Positions 15,651 through 25,616 of a DNA stretch of 25,760 nucleotides are shown here, in pieces. The DNA is from an uncultured Blautia sp. GTDB lineage: Bacteria > Bacillota > Clostridia > Lachnospirales > Lachnospiraceae. A model generated the notes under the pieces. The model made no database searches. It saw only the letters and a program-made list of their open reading frames with translations, and had not been told where the DNA came from. Each line of letters opens with the position of its first letter. Position 1 is the first letter of the stretch. The stretch spans positions 1-25,760 of the forward strand of contig CAAFRY010000080.1 of assembly GCA_900765525.1 (NCBI GenBank), written 5' to 3'. The position numbers and the translations under genes were made by a program.

Positions 15651-16650
15651 TCGCCTTTCCCTCCTTTGCTCCCGGGAAATCCGGATGAAGTCTCCAGCAG
15701 GACGCCGTATGGCCTTCTCCTACCTTAAATACCGGCGGCTGGTTAGCTTTACAGATTTTCATACAATGCTCACATCTGCTGGCAAAACCGCAGCCCTGAG
15801 GCGGCGCATACAAATCCGGCGGTGTACCCGGAATTGATACAAGCTGCTCCTCCTTTTTGGTGTCAATTGTAGGAAGACTCTTTAACAGAGCCAGGGTATA
15901 TGGATGAGAAGGATTATAGAATATATCCCTTGCATCTCCCTTTTCCACAACCTTTCCCGCATACATAACAGCAACCTTATCTGCCAGATTAGCCACAACA
16001 CCTAAGTCATGGGTAATAAGGATGATAGCTGTCTTTGTCTCCTCCTTAATTTTACCCATAAGCTGCATAATCTGGGCCTGGATAGTCACATCCAGAGCTG
16101 TAGTAGGCTCGTCGGCAATCAAAAGCTTAGGATTGCAGGCCAGAGCCATAGCAATCATAGCACGCTGGCGCATACCGCCGGAAAATTCATGAGGATATTG
16201 ATTTGCCCTCTCTTCTGCATTAGGAATCTGCACCATCTTCAATAAGCGAACCGCTTCCTTATCTGCATCTGCTCTGGAAATCTTCTTTTTATTAACCAAA
16301 GTTTCTGTAAGCTGCTTGCCTACCTTCATGGTAGGATTCATACAGGTCATAGGGTCCTGGAAAATCATACTTACCATCTGTCCACGAATGTCCTGCATTT
16401 CCTTTTCACTGGCAGCTACAATATCCTTCCCGCACAAATCAATGCTTCCCTCTTTAATACGGGCCGGGGGCATTGGATTTAATTTCATGATAGTCTGAGC
16501 GGTAACACTCTTGCCACAGCCGGACTCTCCTACAATGGCAAGAACCTCACCCTCCTGAACCTCCAGGCTGACACCTCTTACAGCGTGTACTTCCCCTGCA
16601 TAGGTATCAAAAGAAACATGGAGATTGTCAATTTTCAATACTTCTCCCAT
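15643..16650 (-). CDS. oppD: Oligopeptide ABC transporter ATPase, OppD/DppD type
   Basis: Partner ATPase of OppF. The 335-residue protein shows Walker A GESGCGKS (41-48), the signature [15 protein letters not shown], Walker [13 protein letters not shown], and a C-terminal extension with cysteines ([14 protein letters not shown]). AAGGAGG lies 7 nt before the ATG. oppC ends 4 nt upstream and oppF overlaps downstream, so the genes are translationally tight. Confidence 0.95.
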   Translation of the reverse strand: MGEVLKIDNLHVSFDTYAGEVHAVRGVSLEVQEGEVLAIVGESGCGKSVTAQTIMKLNPMPPARIKEGSIDLCGKDIVAASEKEMQDIRGQMVSMIFQDPMTCMNPTMKVGKQLTETLVNKKKISRADADKEAVRLLKMVQIPNAEERANQYPHEFSGGMRQRAMIAMALACNPKLLIADEPTTALDVTIQAQIMQLMGKIKEETKTAIILITHDLGVVANLADKVAVMYAGKVVEKGDARDIFYNPSHPYTLALLKSLPTIDTKKEEQLVSIPGTPPDLYAPPQGCGFASRCEHCMKICKANQPPVFKVGEGHTASCWRLHPDFPGAKEGKANG

Positions 16651-16654
16651 TTTT

Positions 16655-17653
16655 CTACCTCCTTAATTTCGGGTCAAAAGCATCACGCAGCTGGTCGCCC
16701 AGCAGGTTAAAGGATAACATAGTTACACAAATAAACAAAGCTACAATAACAAGCTGTGTAGGAAACATCTGGAATACCTTGATAGCGTCGTTAGCCATAA
16801 TACCCCAGGAAGGCTGAGGCGGAGCAATACCAAGTCCCAACATAGAAAGGAAAGCCTCGGTAAAAATAACCATAGGTATATCCAAAGTAATATTTACAAT
16901 AATAACACTCAATACATTAGGAACCAGGTGTTTGCTGATAATACGAGCCGGAGAAGCTCCCATGGACTTAGCCGCAATAACAAACTCCTGCTCCTTCAGA
17001 CTTACCACCTGTCCACGGACCAAACGGGCCATACCTGTCCAACCGGTAAGAGAATATGCCACAATGATGGTTCCCAATCCTCTATCCATAACCGTCATCA
17101 GAAGGATAACGATAATCAGATAAGGAATACCGCTGATAATCTCCAGAATACGCATCATTACCGTATCCACTGCGCCTCCGAAATACCCGGAAATACCGCC
17201 GTAGATAACGCCTACCAGACAGTCAATCAAAGCCACGGCAATAGCCACGGTCAAAGAGATTCTGGCGCCATACCACACTCTGGCAAAAACATCACGTCCC
17301 AGGGAGTCTGTACCAAAAATATGCATCTGTCCGGTTACAGAATCCGGTGTCATAATGGGCTTATTTTGAAAAGCTACATTCTGCTGAGAATAGCTGAAGG
17401 GCGTTACCATAGGAAGGATGATGGCTCCCAGGATAATCAAGCCCAAAAGAATCATACAGACTACAGCCACTTTACTTTTCTTAATACGGTTCCAGGCGTC
17501 CTTCATAAAACTGATGGAAGGACGGGCAATACTTTCCATAGAGGCAGCATCAGAGCCTAATACTTCAAAAGCGTCCTGAGCAATTGTCCCGCTGACATCA
17601 TAGGGAGTATACTTAGGAGCTTCTGCTGCCTGATATTTTTTCTTCTTCGCCAT
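16655..17653 (-). CDS. oppC: Oligopeptide ABC transporter permease, OppC/DppC type
   Basis: Inner-membrane subunit of the importer, 332 residues. A long cytosolic N-terminus (about 60 residues with a KKKKYQ start) leads to TM1 (VAVVCMILLGLIILGAIILP), a large loop and five further hydrophobic segments. The EAA-type coupling loop for the ATPases is visible as AAKSMGASPARIISKHLVPN. It starts with ATG preceded by GGAG and lies 6 nt after oppB. Confidence 0.94.
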   Translation of the reverse strand: MAKKKKYQAAEAPKYTPYDVSGTIAQDAFEVLGSDAASMESIARPSISFMKDAWNRIKKSKVAVVCMILLGLIILGAIILPMVTPFSYSQQNVAFQNKPIMTPDSVTGQMHIFGTDSLGRDVFARVWYGARISLTVAIAVALIDCLVGVIYGGISGYFGGAVDTVMMRILEIISGIPYLIIVILLMTVMDRGLGTIIVAYSLTGWTGMARLVRGQVVSLKEQEFVIAAKSMGASPARIISKHLVPNVLSVIIVNITLDIPMVIFTEAFLSMLGLGIAPPQPSWGIMANDAIKVFQMFPTQLVIVALFICVTMLSFNLLGDQLRDAFDPKLRR

Positions 17654-17659
17654 AGTACC

Positions 17660-18613
17660 TTACTCCTTTCCTCCTGTCAGTTTGATTCTTGGGTCAATCA
17701 GACCATAGATTAAGTCTACCACTAAGTTGGCAAGAATCAGAAACGCTCCGTAGAATACCGTGGTTCCTGCAATCATGGTATAATTGTTGGTCTGTACGCT
17801 CTGTACAAAATATTTTCCCAAACCTGGAATGGAGAAAATATTTTCTACCACAAAGGCTCCGGTAAGAATAGAAGCCACCAACGGTCCCATAACCGTAACA
17901 ACCGGCATAATAGCGTTACGAACTGCATGCTTCCAAACAATTTTTCTCTGGCTCAGACCTTTGGCCTTAGCTGTTTTAATGTAATCCTGGCTTAATACGT
18001 CCAGCATACTGGTTCGCATAAGACGGCTCACCGTTGCCATGGAACCAAAGGCCAGGGCAAATGGAGGAAGCAGCTTACTGTGCCAATCCGTCCATCCGAT
18101 AATGGAGAAAATCTGTACTCCTGTTGCCTGTCCTAATTTCAGCCCCAGGAAATACTGCAGCAGGGCACCCATGATAAAGGAGGGAACAGAAACTCCCAGC
18201 AAAGCCAGCAGCATGGCTGCGCTGTCCCAAACAGTACCTCTTTTTACTGCGGCTATGATTCCCAGAAGGATACCCATAATAAAAGCAAATATCAATGCCC
18301 GGATACCTAAATCAAAGGAAACCGGAAAAGCCTCCTTGATAACATCTGTTACTGCCCTGCCGTCAGGAATAGAAATACCAAAGTCTCCCTGAAGGGCGTT
18401 TCCAATGTACATGAGCAGCTGCTGAGGTACCGGTTTATCCAGTCCATATTTTGCCTCCAAAGCTTCCATTACCGTATCCGGAATGTCTTTTCCGCCGGTA
18501 AAGGGGTCTCCGGGCAGCAGCTGCATCAGCAGAAAAGTAACACTAACCAGAACTAAAATTGTAATAAAGGAATATACAATTCTTTTTAAAATATAGCGTA
18601 TCTGATTTGCCAA
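17660..18613 (-). CDS. oppB: Oligopeptide ABC transporter permease, OppB/DppB type
   Basis: Second membrane subunit, 317 residues, with the family N-terminus (IRYILKRIVYSFITILVL...LPGDPF) and the EAA loop TAKAKGLSQRKIVWKHAVRN. The start codon is TTG at 18613, with AGGAGC 7 nt upstream; no ATG is placed better. A 199-bp gap with a stem-loop separates it from oppA, while the next genes follow within a few bases. Confidence 0.94.
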   Translation of the reverse strand: MANQIRYILKRIVYSFITILVLVSVTFLLMQLLPGDPFTGGKDIPDTVMEALEAKYGLDKPVPQQLLMYIGNALQGDFGISIPDGRAVTDVIKEAFPVSFDLGIRALIFAFIMGILLGIIAAVKRGTVWDSAAMLLALLGVSVPSFIMGALLQYFLGLKLGQATGVQIFSIIGWTDWHSKLLPPFALAFGSMATVSRLMRTSMLDVLSQDYIKTAKAKGLSQRKIVWKHAVRNAIMPVVTVMGPLVASILTGAFVVENIFSIPGLGKYFVQSVQTNNYTMIAGTTVFYGAFLILANLVVDLIYGLIDPRIKLTGGKE

Positions 18614-18675
18614 AATAACAGCTCCTTTCTTTTGTCGTTTTACCTCTTTCCTTTTGTCTCTTCTGTCTTGCTTTT

Positions 18676-18720
18676 CTGTTTATGTAAACCGCAAATAGAA
18701 TTTGCGATTTACATAAACAG
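18676..18720 (-). other. Stem-loop between oppA and oppB
   Basis: Arms 18676-18688 and 18708-18720 pair over 13 bp, and the inner GCAAAT/ATTTGC (18691-18696 with 18700-18705) extends it around a 3-nt loop. No T-run follows on either strand, so it is not a plain terminator. Such structures after a binding-protein gene commonly protect its mRNA and lower expression of downstream genes; that role is inferred. The rest of the 199-bp gap is T/C-rich with no gene. Confidence 0.65.
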
Positions 18721-18812
18721 ACAGGAGCCATGCCGGAAACTTCTGTGCTTCCAGAACAACAGCTCCTATCCGTCCATTTTACTTATTCTTCTATCGTTTC
18801 ACAGCCTTAACC

Positions 18813-20510
18813 TTACTCTGCGGAAGTTGCGTCTGTAAAGTCAAATTCCTGGAAACCAGTACGTGTCATACCCTCTACTTTATCAGATACAGCATATGTG
18901 CAAGCGCTGAAGTAGATTGGATAGATGGCAGCGTCTGTTTTGGTAACGAGTGTCTCTGCCTTGTGCAGCATTTCCTGACGAGCCACAACATCTGCCTCTG
19001 TCATAGCGCTGGTAACCAGTTCATCGTACTCAGCATTGCTGTATTTACCATAGTTGTTTCCGTTTGTTGTGGTAAACATATCCAGGAAGGTCATTGGGTC
19101 ATTGTAGTCCGGTGACCAGCCTGCGTATACCATATCAAAGTCGCCGCTGTCCATGGAAGCCAGACGAGATTTGAAAGGCTGAGGTGTGATTTCCACATCA
19201 ATTCCCAATACGGTCTTCCACTGCTCCTGGAAGAACTGAGCATTCTTCTGAGCATTATCTGTGTCATCGCAAAGGAATGTGAGTTTTAACTCCTCTGCAG
19301 TCAGTCCTGTCTCCTGCAGTCCCTTCTCCAGAGCTGCTTTTGCTGCATCTGCATCATATCCTACAACGTCGCCTACAGCGTCACGGTATTTCTCACCGTT
19401 AGCACCTGCAATGCTGGTTGGTACTAAACCTGTTGCAGGTACGGAACCGTCTTTTAAGATATTCTCGCACAGACTCTGAGAATCGATGGCCATACCAAGT
19501 GCCAGACGGATGTTTGCATTGTCCAGGCCCTTGTCTGTTTTCTGTGTGTTGAACTGGATATACCAGTTTCCATTGTCCACATAGCTCTCTGTATGGATTC
19601 CCAGCTGCTCAGCCTGAGCCATCTGGTCTCCGGACAGGTTGATACAATCAATCTCGCCGCTCTGGAAAGCATTCATACGGGCATTGGAATCATTCAGCAT
19701 TGTGTACTTAACAGTTCCCACTGCACATCTGTCTGAATCATAGAAATCAGGATTCTTTGTCAGAGTAATGTGGTCATTGTGTACCCACTCAGAAATGGTG
19801 TATGCACCGTTAGTTACAATCTTATCTGCATCATCGCCGTAAACGTCAGCACCGATTTCCTCGTATGCTTTCTGGTTCATCGGATAGTAAGAAGCAAAAG
19901 AGAATAAATGCTTAGCATATGGAATAGGATTCTCGAACTTAACCTCAAGAGTATAGTCGTCAATAGCTTTTACACCTAACTCAGAGGGGTCCATGGTTCC
20001 TTCGTAAACTTCATTACCGTTTACCAGGTTGTCATATACGATAAACGCATAAGAAGAAGCAGCTTCCTTACTGCAGATTGTCTGGTAAGAGAACACGAAG
20101 TCATTTGCTGTAACAGGCTCTCCATTGCTCCACTTAGCATCCTGACGAATCTTCATGGTATAAGTGCAGCCGTCCTCGCTTACTTCAGTGCTTTCTGCCA
20201 AATCCTCTACCGGCTGGTCGTTCTCGTCCAGTCTGTAAAGTCCGGAAATAACCATACGCAGAATGTCGCCGGAAGCAACGTCTGTGGTCAGAATGCTGTT
20301 TAATTCAGGCGGTTCTGCCCTCAGGTCTACGGTGTACATGTCCTCGTCTGAGGTACCCGGAAATTTGCCGCTTGCTGTTTCTGTTCCATCAGAAGAACCT
20401 TCAGTTTTTGTGGTATCTGCCCCGCTGTCATTGCTGCTTCCGCCGCATGCACCCAAAGACAGAACCATTGCGCTGGCTAAGGCCATCGCTAAGATTTTCT
20501 TCATTTTCAT
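18813..20510 (-). CDS. oppA: Oligopeptide-binding lipoprotein, OppA type
   Basis: Extracellular substrate-binding subunit of the Opp importer (SBP_bac_5 family), 565 residues. A lipoprotein signal (MKMKKILAMALAS...) ends in LGAC with acylated Cys22, followed by a Ser/Gly/Asp/Thr-rich linker (about 23-52). Family motifs are AEPPELNSILTTD, GLYRLDENDQPVEDLAES, WSNGEPVTANDFVFSYQ and ANIRLALGMAID. GGGAGG precedes the ATG by 9 nt. The gene is first in the operon, with a strong promoter about 125 nt upstream, consistent with the high expression such proteins need. The peptide length range cannot be told from sequence. Confidence 0.95.
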   Translation of the reverse strand: MKMKKILAMALASAMVLSLGACGGSSNDSGADTTKTEGSSDGTETASGKFPGTSDEDMYTVDLRAEPPELNSILTTDVASGDILRMVISGLYRLDENDQPVEDLAESTEVSEDGCTYTMKIRQDAKWSNGEPVTANDFVFSYQTICSKEAASSYAFIVYDNLVNGNEVYEGTMDPSELGVKAIDDYTLEVKFENPIPYAKHLFSFASYYPMNQKAYEEIGADVYGDDADKIVTNGAYTISEWVHNDHITLTKNPDFYDSDRCAVGTVKYTMLNDSNARMNAFQSGEIDCINLSGDQMAQAEQLGIHTESYVDNGNWYIQFNTQKTDKGLDNANIRLALGMAIDSQSLCENILKDGSVPATGLVPTSIAGANGEKYRDAVGDVVGYDADAAKAALEKGLQETGLTAEELKLTFLCDDTDNAQKNAQFFQEQWKTVLGIDVEITPQPFKSRLASMDSGDFDMVYAGWSPDYNDPMTFLDMFTTTNGNNYGKYSNAEYDELVTSAMTEADVVARQEMLHKAETLVTKTDAAIYPIYFSACTYAVSDKVEGMTRTGFQEFDFTDATSAE

Positions 20511-20635
20511 CTTTGATTTCCTCCCTTTCTGATGTCAGGCAGGCCCGGAGACCATCTTTCTTTTTCTTGTCTCTCTGCTGCCGATAGAAAACTCAACCAT
20601 ACAAGTCCGATTAAACTGATTGAGCAATCCCCTTT

Positions 20636-20663
20636 ATTATAATAAAATCTGAATTTTTGTCAA
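20636..20663 (-). promoter_or_regulatory. Promoter of the opp operon
   Basis: TTGACA (20658-20663) and a perfect TATAAT (20636-20641) with a 16-nt spacer on the minus strand; another TTGACA copy lies just upstream. The leader to oppA is about 120 nt and contains no riboswitch I recognise. No terminator is seen between the endopeptidase gene and this promoter. Confidence 0.85.
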
Positions 20664-20734
20664 CCATTTCTGTCAAAATTATTGTTTTTGTGTATTTTAC
20701 CCAAGGACATTTATCCTCATTTGGCAACACTCTG

Positions 20735-22408
20735 TCACACTTCCTTTTCCAGATTTTCCACAATTTCACCAATAACACCATTTTCAAAAGGAGTCTTTAA
20801 ACCAGCCTCTTTCAGAAGCTGGGTATGAAATTTAGAACCAGCCATCCTGCACAGCTTTAAGTAGCTTTCCCAGGCTTCCTTGTAATCCTTGTCCATCCAG
20901 GCTTTATACTCAAAGGCACAAAGCTGTGCAATCACATAATCAATATAATACAGGGGAAAACTGTATATATGATGCTGCTTCTGCCAAAAAGCTCCTTTTT
21001 CAAAGAATGGAAGCCCTGCATAATCCTGGTGGGGCTTATAAGCTTTTTCCAGCCGTTTCCACACCTCTTTACGCTCCTTTGGGCTCATTTCCGGCCTGTC
21101 ATACACCTCATGCTGAAATTCATCCACCATACAGCCATAAGGCACAAACATAACGGCATCCTCCAGATGCATTTTGGTATAATCCTTTGTGGTTTCCTCA
21201 TCAAAAAACAATCCGTACCAGGGTTCTGTAAAAAACTCCATAGACATAGAATGAATCTCCGCTGTTTCCATTCCCAGGTCTGCATGTTCCCGGATAGGGT
21301 CCTGGGCTGACAGATAACCCTGGAAGGCATGGCCGCACTCATGGGTCATAACATCCACATCTCCGCTGGTTCCATTGAAGTTGGCAAATATAAAGGGCGC
21401 CTTGTAATCCGGAAGGTAAGTCATGTATCCGCCCACTGCCTTTGTCTTTCTGCCAAAGACGTCCAGCAGCTGGCCATCCATCATAAAGTCAAAAAATTCT
21501 CTGGTTTCCGGAGACAGCTCCTCATACATTCTCTGTCCTGCTGCTAATATCTCTTCAGGAGTTCCTTTAGGGGCTGGATTTCCCTTGAGACTATAAATCT
21601 GTTCATCAGAAAAGCTCATGTGGGAAAGTCCCAGTCTTTCCTTCCTTTTCTGGTATAAACTTTCTGCGAAGGGAACAAATACCTCTTTTACCTGTCTCCG
21701 TAAATTTTCCACCTCTTCCCTGCCGTAGCAGTTTCTTCCCATGCGGAGATAGCCCAGCGGAACATAGGTCTCAAAGCCCAGCTTTTTCGCCTGAAGCGTA
21801 CGGTTTTTCACCAGTTTGTCATACAGCTCATCCAGCTTTTCTTCGATAGAAAGGAAAAACTCATTCTGCTTTTCCCAGGCTTTTCTCCTGACCTCAGGCT
21901 CTCTATGCTTCAGATAAGGTGTCAGCAGAGAAAGATTCAGGATTTCTCCCTCCCACTCAATCTTTGCCCCTGCCAGAAGCTTCTCATACTCTGTTACAAG
22001 AGCGTTTTCCTCCTGCATAAGAGGAATGATTTCCGGTGACACAGCCCTCATAGCCATATCTATATTTTTAAAAGCCACCGGTCCGATTTTCTCCTCCAGG
22101 ATATTCCGGTAAGGAGAATCCAGCAGCAGCTTCTGGTAAGCCACACATAAGTTAGAGTAAGCCGGCATCTGCTGGTCATAATATTTCTGCTCTTCCTCAT
22201 AAAAGGAATCTGTGGTATCCATGGTATGGCGAATAGAGCAGATAGTGGCCTGAGTAGCTACAGAATCATTAAGCTTATAAAACTTTTTGTGAATTTCAAA
22301 CTGTTCCTCTCCATTCTCAGCGGCTTTCCATTCCTCCATCAGGCTCTGAATCTCTGCTTCCACCTGCTTAAAGTCTATTCTCTTATAAGGCATATCCTTA
22401 AACTTCAT
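20735..22408 (-). CDS. pepF: M3-family oligoendopeptidase (PepF-like)
   Basis: Cytosolic zinc metallopeptidase that cleaves short peptides. The 557-residue protein has the zinc motif HECGH (356-360, within VMTHECGHAFQGYL), and the third ligand is probably Glu384 in ETAEIHSMSME. The N-terminal two thirds are helical as in the M3 fold, with the conserved GYMTYLPDYKAPFIFANF before the active site. It has no signal peptide. GGAGGG precedes the ATG. It lies 79 nt after smpB on the same strand with no clear terminator between, and directly before the opp promoter, so it probably digests Opp-imported peptides. The family is related to, but shorter than, the classic 600-residue PepF. Confidence 0.92.
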   Translation of the reverse strand: MKFKDMPYKRIDFKQVEAEIQSLMEEWKAAENGEEQFEIHKKFYKLNDSVATQATICSIRHTMDTTDSFYEEEQKYYDQQMPAYSNLCVAYQKLLLDSPYRNILEEKIGPVAFKNIDMAMRAVSPEIIPLMQEENALVTEYEKLLAGAKIEWEGEILNLSLLTPYLKHREPEVRRKAWEKQNEFFLSIEEKLDELYDKLVKNRTLQAKKLGFETYVPLGYLRMGRNCYGREEVENLRRQVKEVFVPFAESLYQKRKERLGLSHMSFSDEQIYSLKGNPAPKGTPEEILAAGQRMYEELSPETREFFDFMMDGQLLDVFGRKTKAVGGYMTYLPDYKAPFIFANFNGTSGDVDVMTHECGHAFQGYLSAQDPIREHADLGMETAEIHSMSMEFFTEPWYGLFFDEETTKDYTKMHLEDAVMFVPYGCMVDEFQHEVYDRPEMSPKERKEVWKRLEKAYKPHQDYAGLPFFEKGAFWQKQHHIYSFPLYYIDYVIAQLCAFEYKAWMDKDYKEAWESYLKLCRMAGSKFHTQLLKEAGLKTPFENGVIGEIVENLEKEV

Positions 22409-22487
22409 ATCTTGTTACCCTCCTGTTTTGTTCTTTCATCCTATCCTGCAGCTGCCTGTATACCTGAAAAGCATATCTGCTATTTCA

Positions 22488-22958
22488 TCAATACAGATTT
22501 TTTACTTTAAAGTCTCTCTCTGCTTCTCTTCGCTGGTCCTTTTTGGCAATATCCTGACGTTTGTCATAAAGTTTTTTACCTTTTGCCACTCCGATTTCCA
22601 CCTTAACCAGACTTCCCTTAAAATAGACCTTCAAGGGAACCAGGGTGTAGCCTTTCTCCCGGATTTTTCCTTCTATTTTCCGAATCTCATAGGTATGGAG
22701 CAGCAGCTTCCGCACCCGCAGCGGGTCCTTATTAAAAATGTTTCCCTTTTCATAGGGGCTGATATGCATTCCCCAGATAAATACTTCTCCTTTTTCTATC
22801 TGGACAAAGGATTCTTTAATGCTGCAGCGTCCCATACGAAGGGATTTTACCTCTGTACCTGCAAGGGCGATACCAGCCTCATAGGTGTCTTCAATAAAAT
22901 AGTCATGGTAAGCTTTTTTATTATTGGCAATCAGTCGAATTCCTGATTCTTTGGCCAT
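22488..22958 (-). CDS. smpB: SsrA-binding protein SmpB
   Basis: Binds the tRNA-like domain of tmRNA and takes it to stalled ribosomes. From the ATG at 22958 the protein has 156 residues, the normal length. It shows [20 protein letters not shown] at the N-terminus, the GTEVKSLR core, the YEKGN(I)F segment and the C-terminal [19 protein letters not shown] tail, which enters the decoding centre. The frame is open to 22997, but GAGGAGG lies 8 nt before the 22958 ATG and the extension has no homology I recognise. rnr ends 25 nt upstream. Confidence 0.97.
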   Translation of the reverse strand: MAKESGIRLIANNKKAYHDYFIEDTYEAGIALAGTEVKSLRMGRCSIKESFVQIEKGEVFIWGMHISPYEKGNIFNKDPLRVRKLLLHTYEIRKIEGKIREKGYTLVPLKVYFKGSLVKVEIGVAKGKKLYDKRQDIAKKDQRREAERDFKVKNLY

Positions 22959-22983
22959 TTTTCCATCCTCCTCATACTTAGTC

Positions 22984-25257
22984 TCAAGCCAGCACAAAGT
23001 CCACAGTTCTTGCCTCTGCGGAAGCCTGAGCTACCCGTACCTTCACCCTCTCTCCCATGGCAAAGGTTCTTTTGCTCTTTTCTCCTGTAAGAGCATACCG
23101 CTCTTCCTCATAAATGTAATAGTCGTCTGTCAGGTCATTTACATGGACCAAGCCCTCCACGGTATTTGGAAGCTCCACATAGAAGCCCCACTGGGTTACA
23201 CCGGAAATGACTCCTTCGAAGACCTCTCCCACATGCTGCTCCATAAACTCTGCCTTTTTCATCTTTACGGTTTCCCGCTCCACCTCCTCAGCCCTGCGCT
23301 CTGTAACACTGGACTGGGAAGCCACCTCATCTAAGATTTCCTCATAATGTTTTCTCTTGGCTTCCGTCATCTTTCCCCGCAGATTCTCTTTGATAATCCG
23401 GTGTATCTGTAAATCCGGATACCTGCGGATAGGGGAGGTAAAATGACAGTAATATCTGGCGGCCAATCCGAAATGCCCTGAACATTCTGTAGTATATTTT
23501 GCCTGCTTCATGGAGCGGAGAAAAAGCCTGGAAAAGAAAGGTTCCGACTCCCTGCCCTCCAACTCTTTCAGTATTTTCTGGATTTCCTTTGGGTGGATTT
23601 CTTCCTGGTTTTTCTTTACTTTTACTCCTTCCCTGTGTACCATGGTAAGAAGAGACTCTATTTTTTCCATGTCCGGTGTGTCATGGGTCCGGTATACAAA
23701 AGGAATTCCCGCCAGGGCATATTCCTGGGCCACAGTTTCATTGGCTGCCAGCATGAAATCTTCGATTATATCCGTAGCCACATTATGCTCATAAGGGTAA
23801 ATATCTGTCACTTTTCCTTCTTCATCCAATATCAGCTTGCTTTCGGGAAAGTCAAAGTCAATGGCTCCCCTCTTTTTTCTCCGTTTTCTGAGGAGATTTG
23901 ACAATTCCTCCATCTGGAAAAACATAGGAATCAGCTCCCGGTATCTCTGAGCCAGCTCTTGGTCCTCCTTCAGAAGAAGTTTTTTCACGTCAGTATAACT
24001 CATACGTTCATTGACCCGGATAACCGTTTCAGCAATACCGTGAGATACCACTTTCCCTTTTTCATCAATATCCATAAGGCAGCTTAGAGCCAGCCTGTCC
24101 TCTCCCGCATTCAGAGAACAAATACCGTTGGACAGTTTTTTAGGCAGCATAGGAATCACCCGGTCTGCCAGATAAACGCTGGTCCCCCGCTTTAAGGCCT
24201 CTCTGTCCAGAGCGCTTTTGTACTGGACATAATTACTTACATCCGCAATATGCACTCCCAGATGATAGATATTTCCTTCCTTGCTCAGAGAAACCGCATC
24301 GTCCAAATCCTTAGCGTCCTCTCCGTCGATGGTCACCATAGTTACATCCCGCAAATCCAGTCTGCCGTAAAAATCTCCCTCATTTAAGGTTTCTTTAATC
24401 CGCTCTGCCTGATTCATTACTTTTTCCGGAAATTCCATAGGAAGATTGTAGCTTTTCGCCACACACAGCACGTCCAGTCCCCTGTCTCCCGGTTTCCCCA
24501 GTATCTGGATAACCTTTCCCTCCGGGGACTTGTTTCCTCTTCCGTAATCCTGAATTTTCACCAGTACCTTATCTTTGTCTGCAGCCCCCATTTCATTTCC
24601 CTTCTGGATAAAAATGTCACGGAGAAATCTCTGATTATCCGGAACTACAAAGCCAAAACCTGCTGATTGCTCATAGGTTCCCACCAGTTCCCGGGCTCCT
24701 CTCTCCACAATCCGCACCACACGGCCTTCCCATCGTTTTCCTTCTTTTTCTCTTTTTTTCAGCACTATCTCTACCAAATCTCCATGGAGAGCAGTTCCCA
24801 TATCCTCCTGGGGAATAAAGACATCTTCCAAACCTTCCTGTGGAAGCTCCACAAATCCAAATCCCCTGGCATGGCTGGTAAAGGTTCCTGTCAGACAAGC
24901 TCCTTTTTTAAGCTTCTCTTTTAAGCTTTTCTCAGATGTCCTTTTTTCTTTTTTTCCTTTTTTATCCTTGGCAGCCTCTGCTTCGTTTTTTTCTCTCTCC
25001 TGACTGTTTCGTTTCTTCCTGTCTTTTCTGGCTTCTATGTCTTTTGCTCTTATGGCTTCGTACTTTCCTCTTTTATCAATGGTAATCTTTCCTTCCTCCA
25101 GAAGCATGTCTAGAATCCGGTGCAGCTCCTCCCTTTTTCCGGAAGGGACCTGAAGCAGAACGGCCAGGTCTCTGGCCCGCATAGGCTGGTATTCCTTACA
25201 GCACATCACGTCATAGAGCATTTTTTTCCGTTTCTTTATTTGTTGATTTTTCTTCAA
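22984..25257 (-). CDS. rnr: Ribonuclease R
   Basis: Processive 3'-5' exoribonuclease that degrades structured RNA and, with trans-translation, nonstop mRNA. The 757-residue protein has an N-terminal winged helix (about 12-70), two cold-shock domains (about 120-185 and 190-252), the RNB catalytic domain with [10 protein letters not shown] (311-320) holding the magnesium-binding aspartates, [15 protein letters not shown], and a C-terminal S1 domain. A lysine- and glutamate-rich linker occupies about 72-118 and there is no basic tail after S1. The start is TTG at 25257, with AAGGAGA 5 nt upstream; the next ATG would remove 12 residues. It lies between secG and smpB. Confidence 0.96.
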   Translation of the reverse strand: MKKNQQIKKRKKMLYDVMCCKEYQPMRARDLAVLLQVPSGKREELHRILDMLLEEGKITIDKRGKYEAIRAKDIEARKDRKKRNSQEREKNEAEAAKDKKGKKEKRTSEKSLKEKLKKGACLTGTFTSHARGFGFVELPQEGLEDVFIPQEDMGTALHGDLVEIVLKKREKEGKRWEGRVVRIVERGARELVGTYEQSAGFGFVVPDNQRFLRDIFIQKGNEMGAADKDKVLVKIQDYGRGNKSPEGKVIQILGKPGDRGLDVLCVAKSYNLPMEFPEKVMNQAERIKETLNEGDFYGRLDLRDVTMVTIDGEDAKDLDDAVSLSKEGNIYHLGVHIADVSNYVQYKSALDREALKRGTSVYLADRVIPMLPKKLSNGICSLNAGEDRLALSCLMDIDEKGKVVSHGIAETVIRVNERMSYTDVKKLLLKEDQELAQRYRELIPMFFQMEELSNLLRKRRKKRGAIDFDFPESKLILDEEGKVTDIYPYEHNVATDIIEDFMLAANETVAQEYALAGIPFVYRTHDTPDMEKIESLLTMVHREGVKVKKNQEEIHPKEIQKILKELEGRESEPFFSRLFLRSMKQAKYTTECSGHFGLAARYYCHFTSPIRRYPDLQIHRIIKENLRGKMTEAKRKHYEEILDEVASQSSVTERRAEEVERETVKMKKAEFMEQHVGEVFEGVISGVTQWGFYVELPNTVEGLVHVNDLTDDYYIYEEERYALTGEKSKRTFAMGERVKVRVAQASAEARTVDFVLA

Positions 25258-25319
25258 TTTATTCTCCTTTTCTTTGCCGGCCCGGGCTTATTGCAGGTCA
25301 AACCCACATACAAAAATAT

Positions 25320-25344
25320 GACACCCTTGCCATGCAAGAGTGCC
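25320..25344 (-). terminator. Hairpin terminator or attenuator between secG and rnr
   Basis: An 11-bp stem (25320-25330 with 25334-25344, including G-U pairs on the minus strand) with a 3-nt loop is followed by ATATTTTTG. It begins 5 nt after the secG stop. I see no good promoter between it and rnr, so it probably terminates only part of the transcripts. Confidence 0.75.
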
Positions 25345-25349
25345 ATACC

Positions 25350-25586
25350 TTAGAAATTCAGATTCAATACCAGGGCTAATATAAAGAAAAGAACTGCCAT
25401 AATTCTTGTGGCCTTCACCAGATTTCCCTCCATGGAACGCCCTTTATTCTTGCCCCAATAGGTCTCAGCCATACCGGCAATGCTTCCCAGTCCCTGGGAT
25501 TTTCCTTCCTGCATCAGAATAATCACAGTAAGCCCTATACAATCAATAACGAATAAAACCGTTAAAACAATTCTTAATACTTCCAC
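25350..25586 (-). CDS. secG: Protein translocase subunit SecG
   Basis: Small accessory subunit of the SecYEG channel. The 78-residue protein has two transmembrane helices (VLRIVLTVLFVIDCIGLTVIIL and IMAVLFFILALVLNL) around the conserved loop MQEGKSQGLGSIAG, typical of SecG. The start codon is GTG at 25586, with GGAGG 7 nt upstream. It begins the secG-rnr-smpB order common in Firmicutes. Confidence 0.95.
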   Translation of the reverse strand: MEVLRIVLTVLFVIDCIGLTVIILMQEGKSQGLGSIAGMAETYWGKNKGRSMEGNLVKATRIMAVLFFILALVLNLNF

Positions 25587-25616
25587 GGTTACACCTCCTA
25601 CCTGCTAAACACAGTA

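Noticed and set aside
22959..22997. N-terminal extension of smpB
   Set aside because: It overlaps the rnr stop, contains the smpB RBS, and SmpB proteins normally begin near the chosen ATG.
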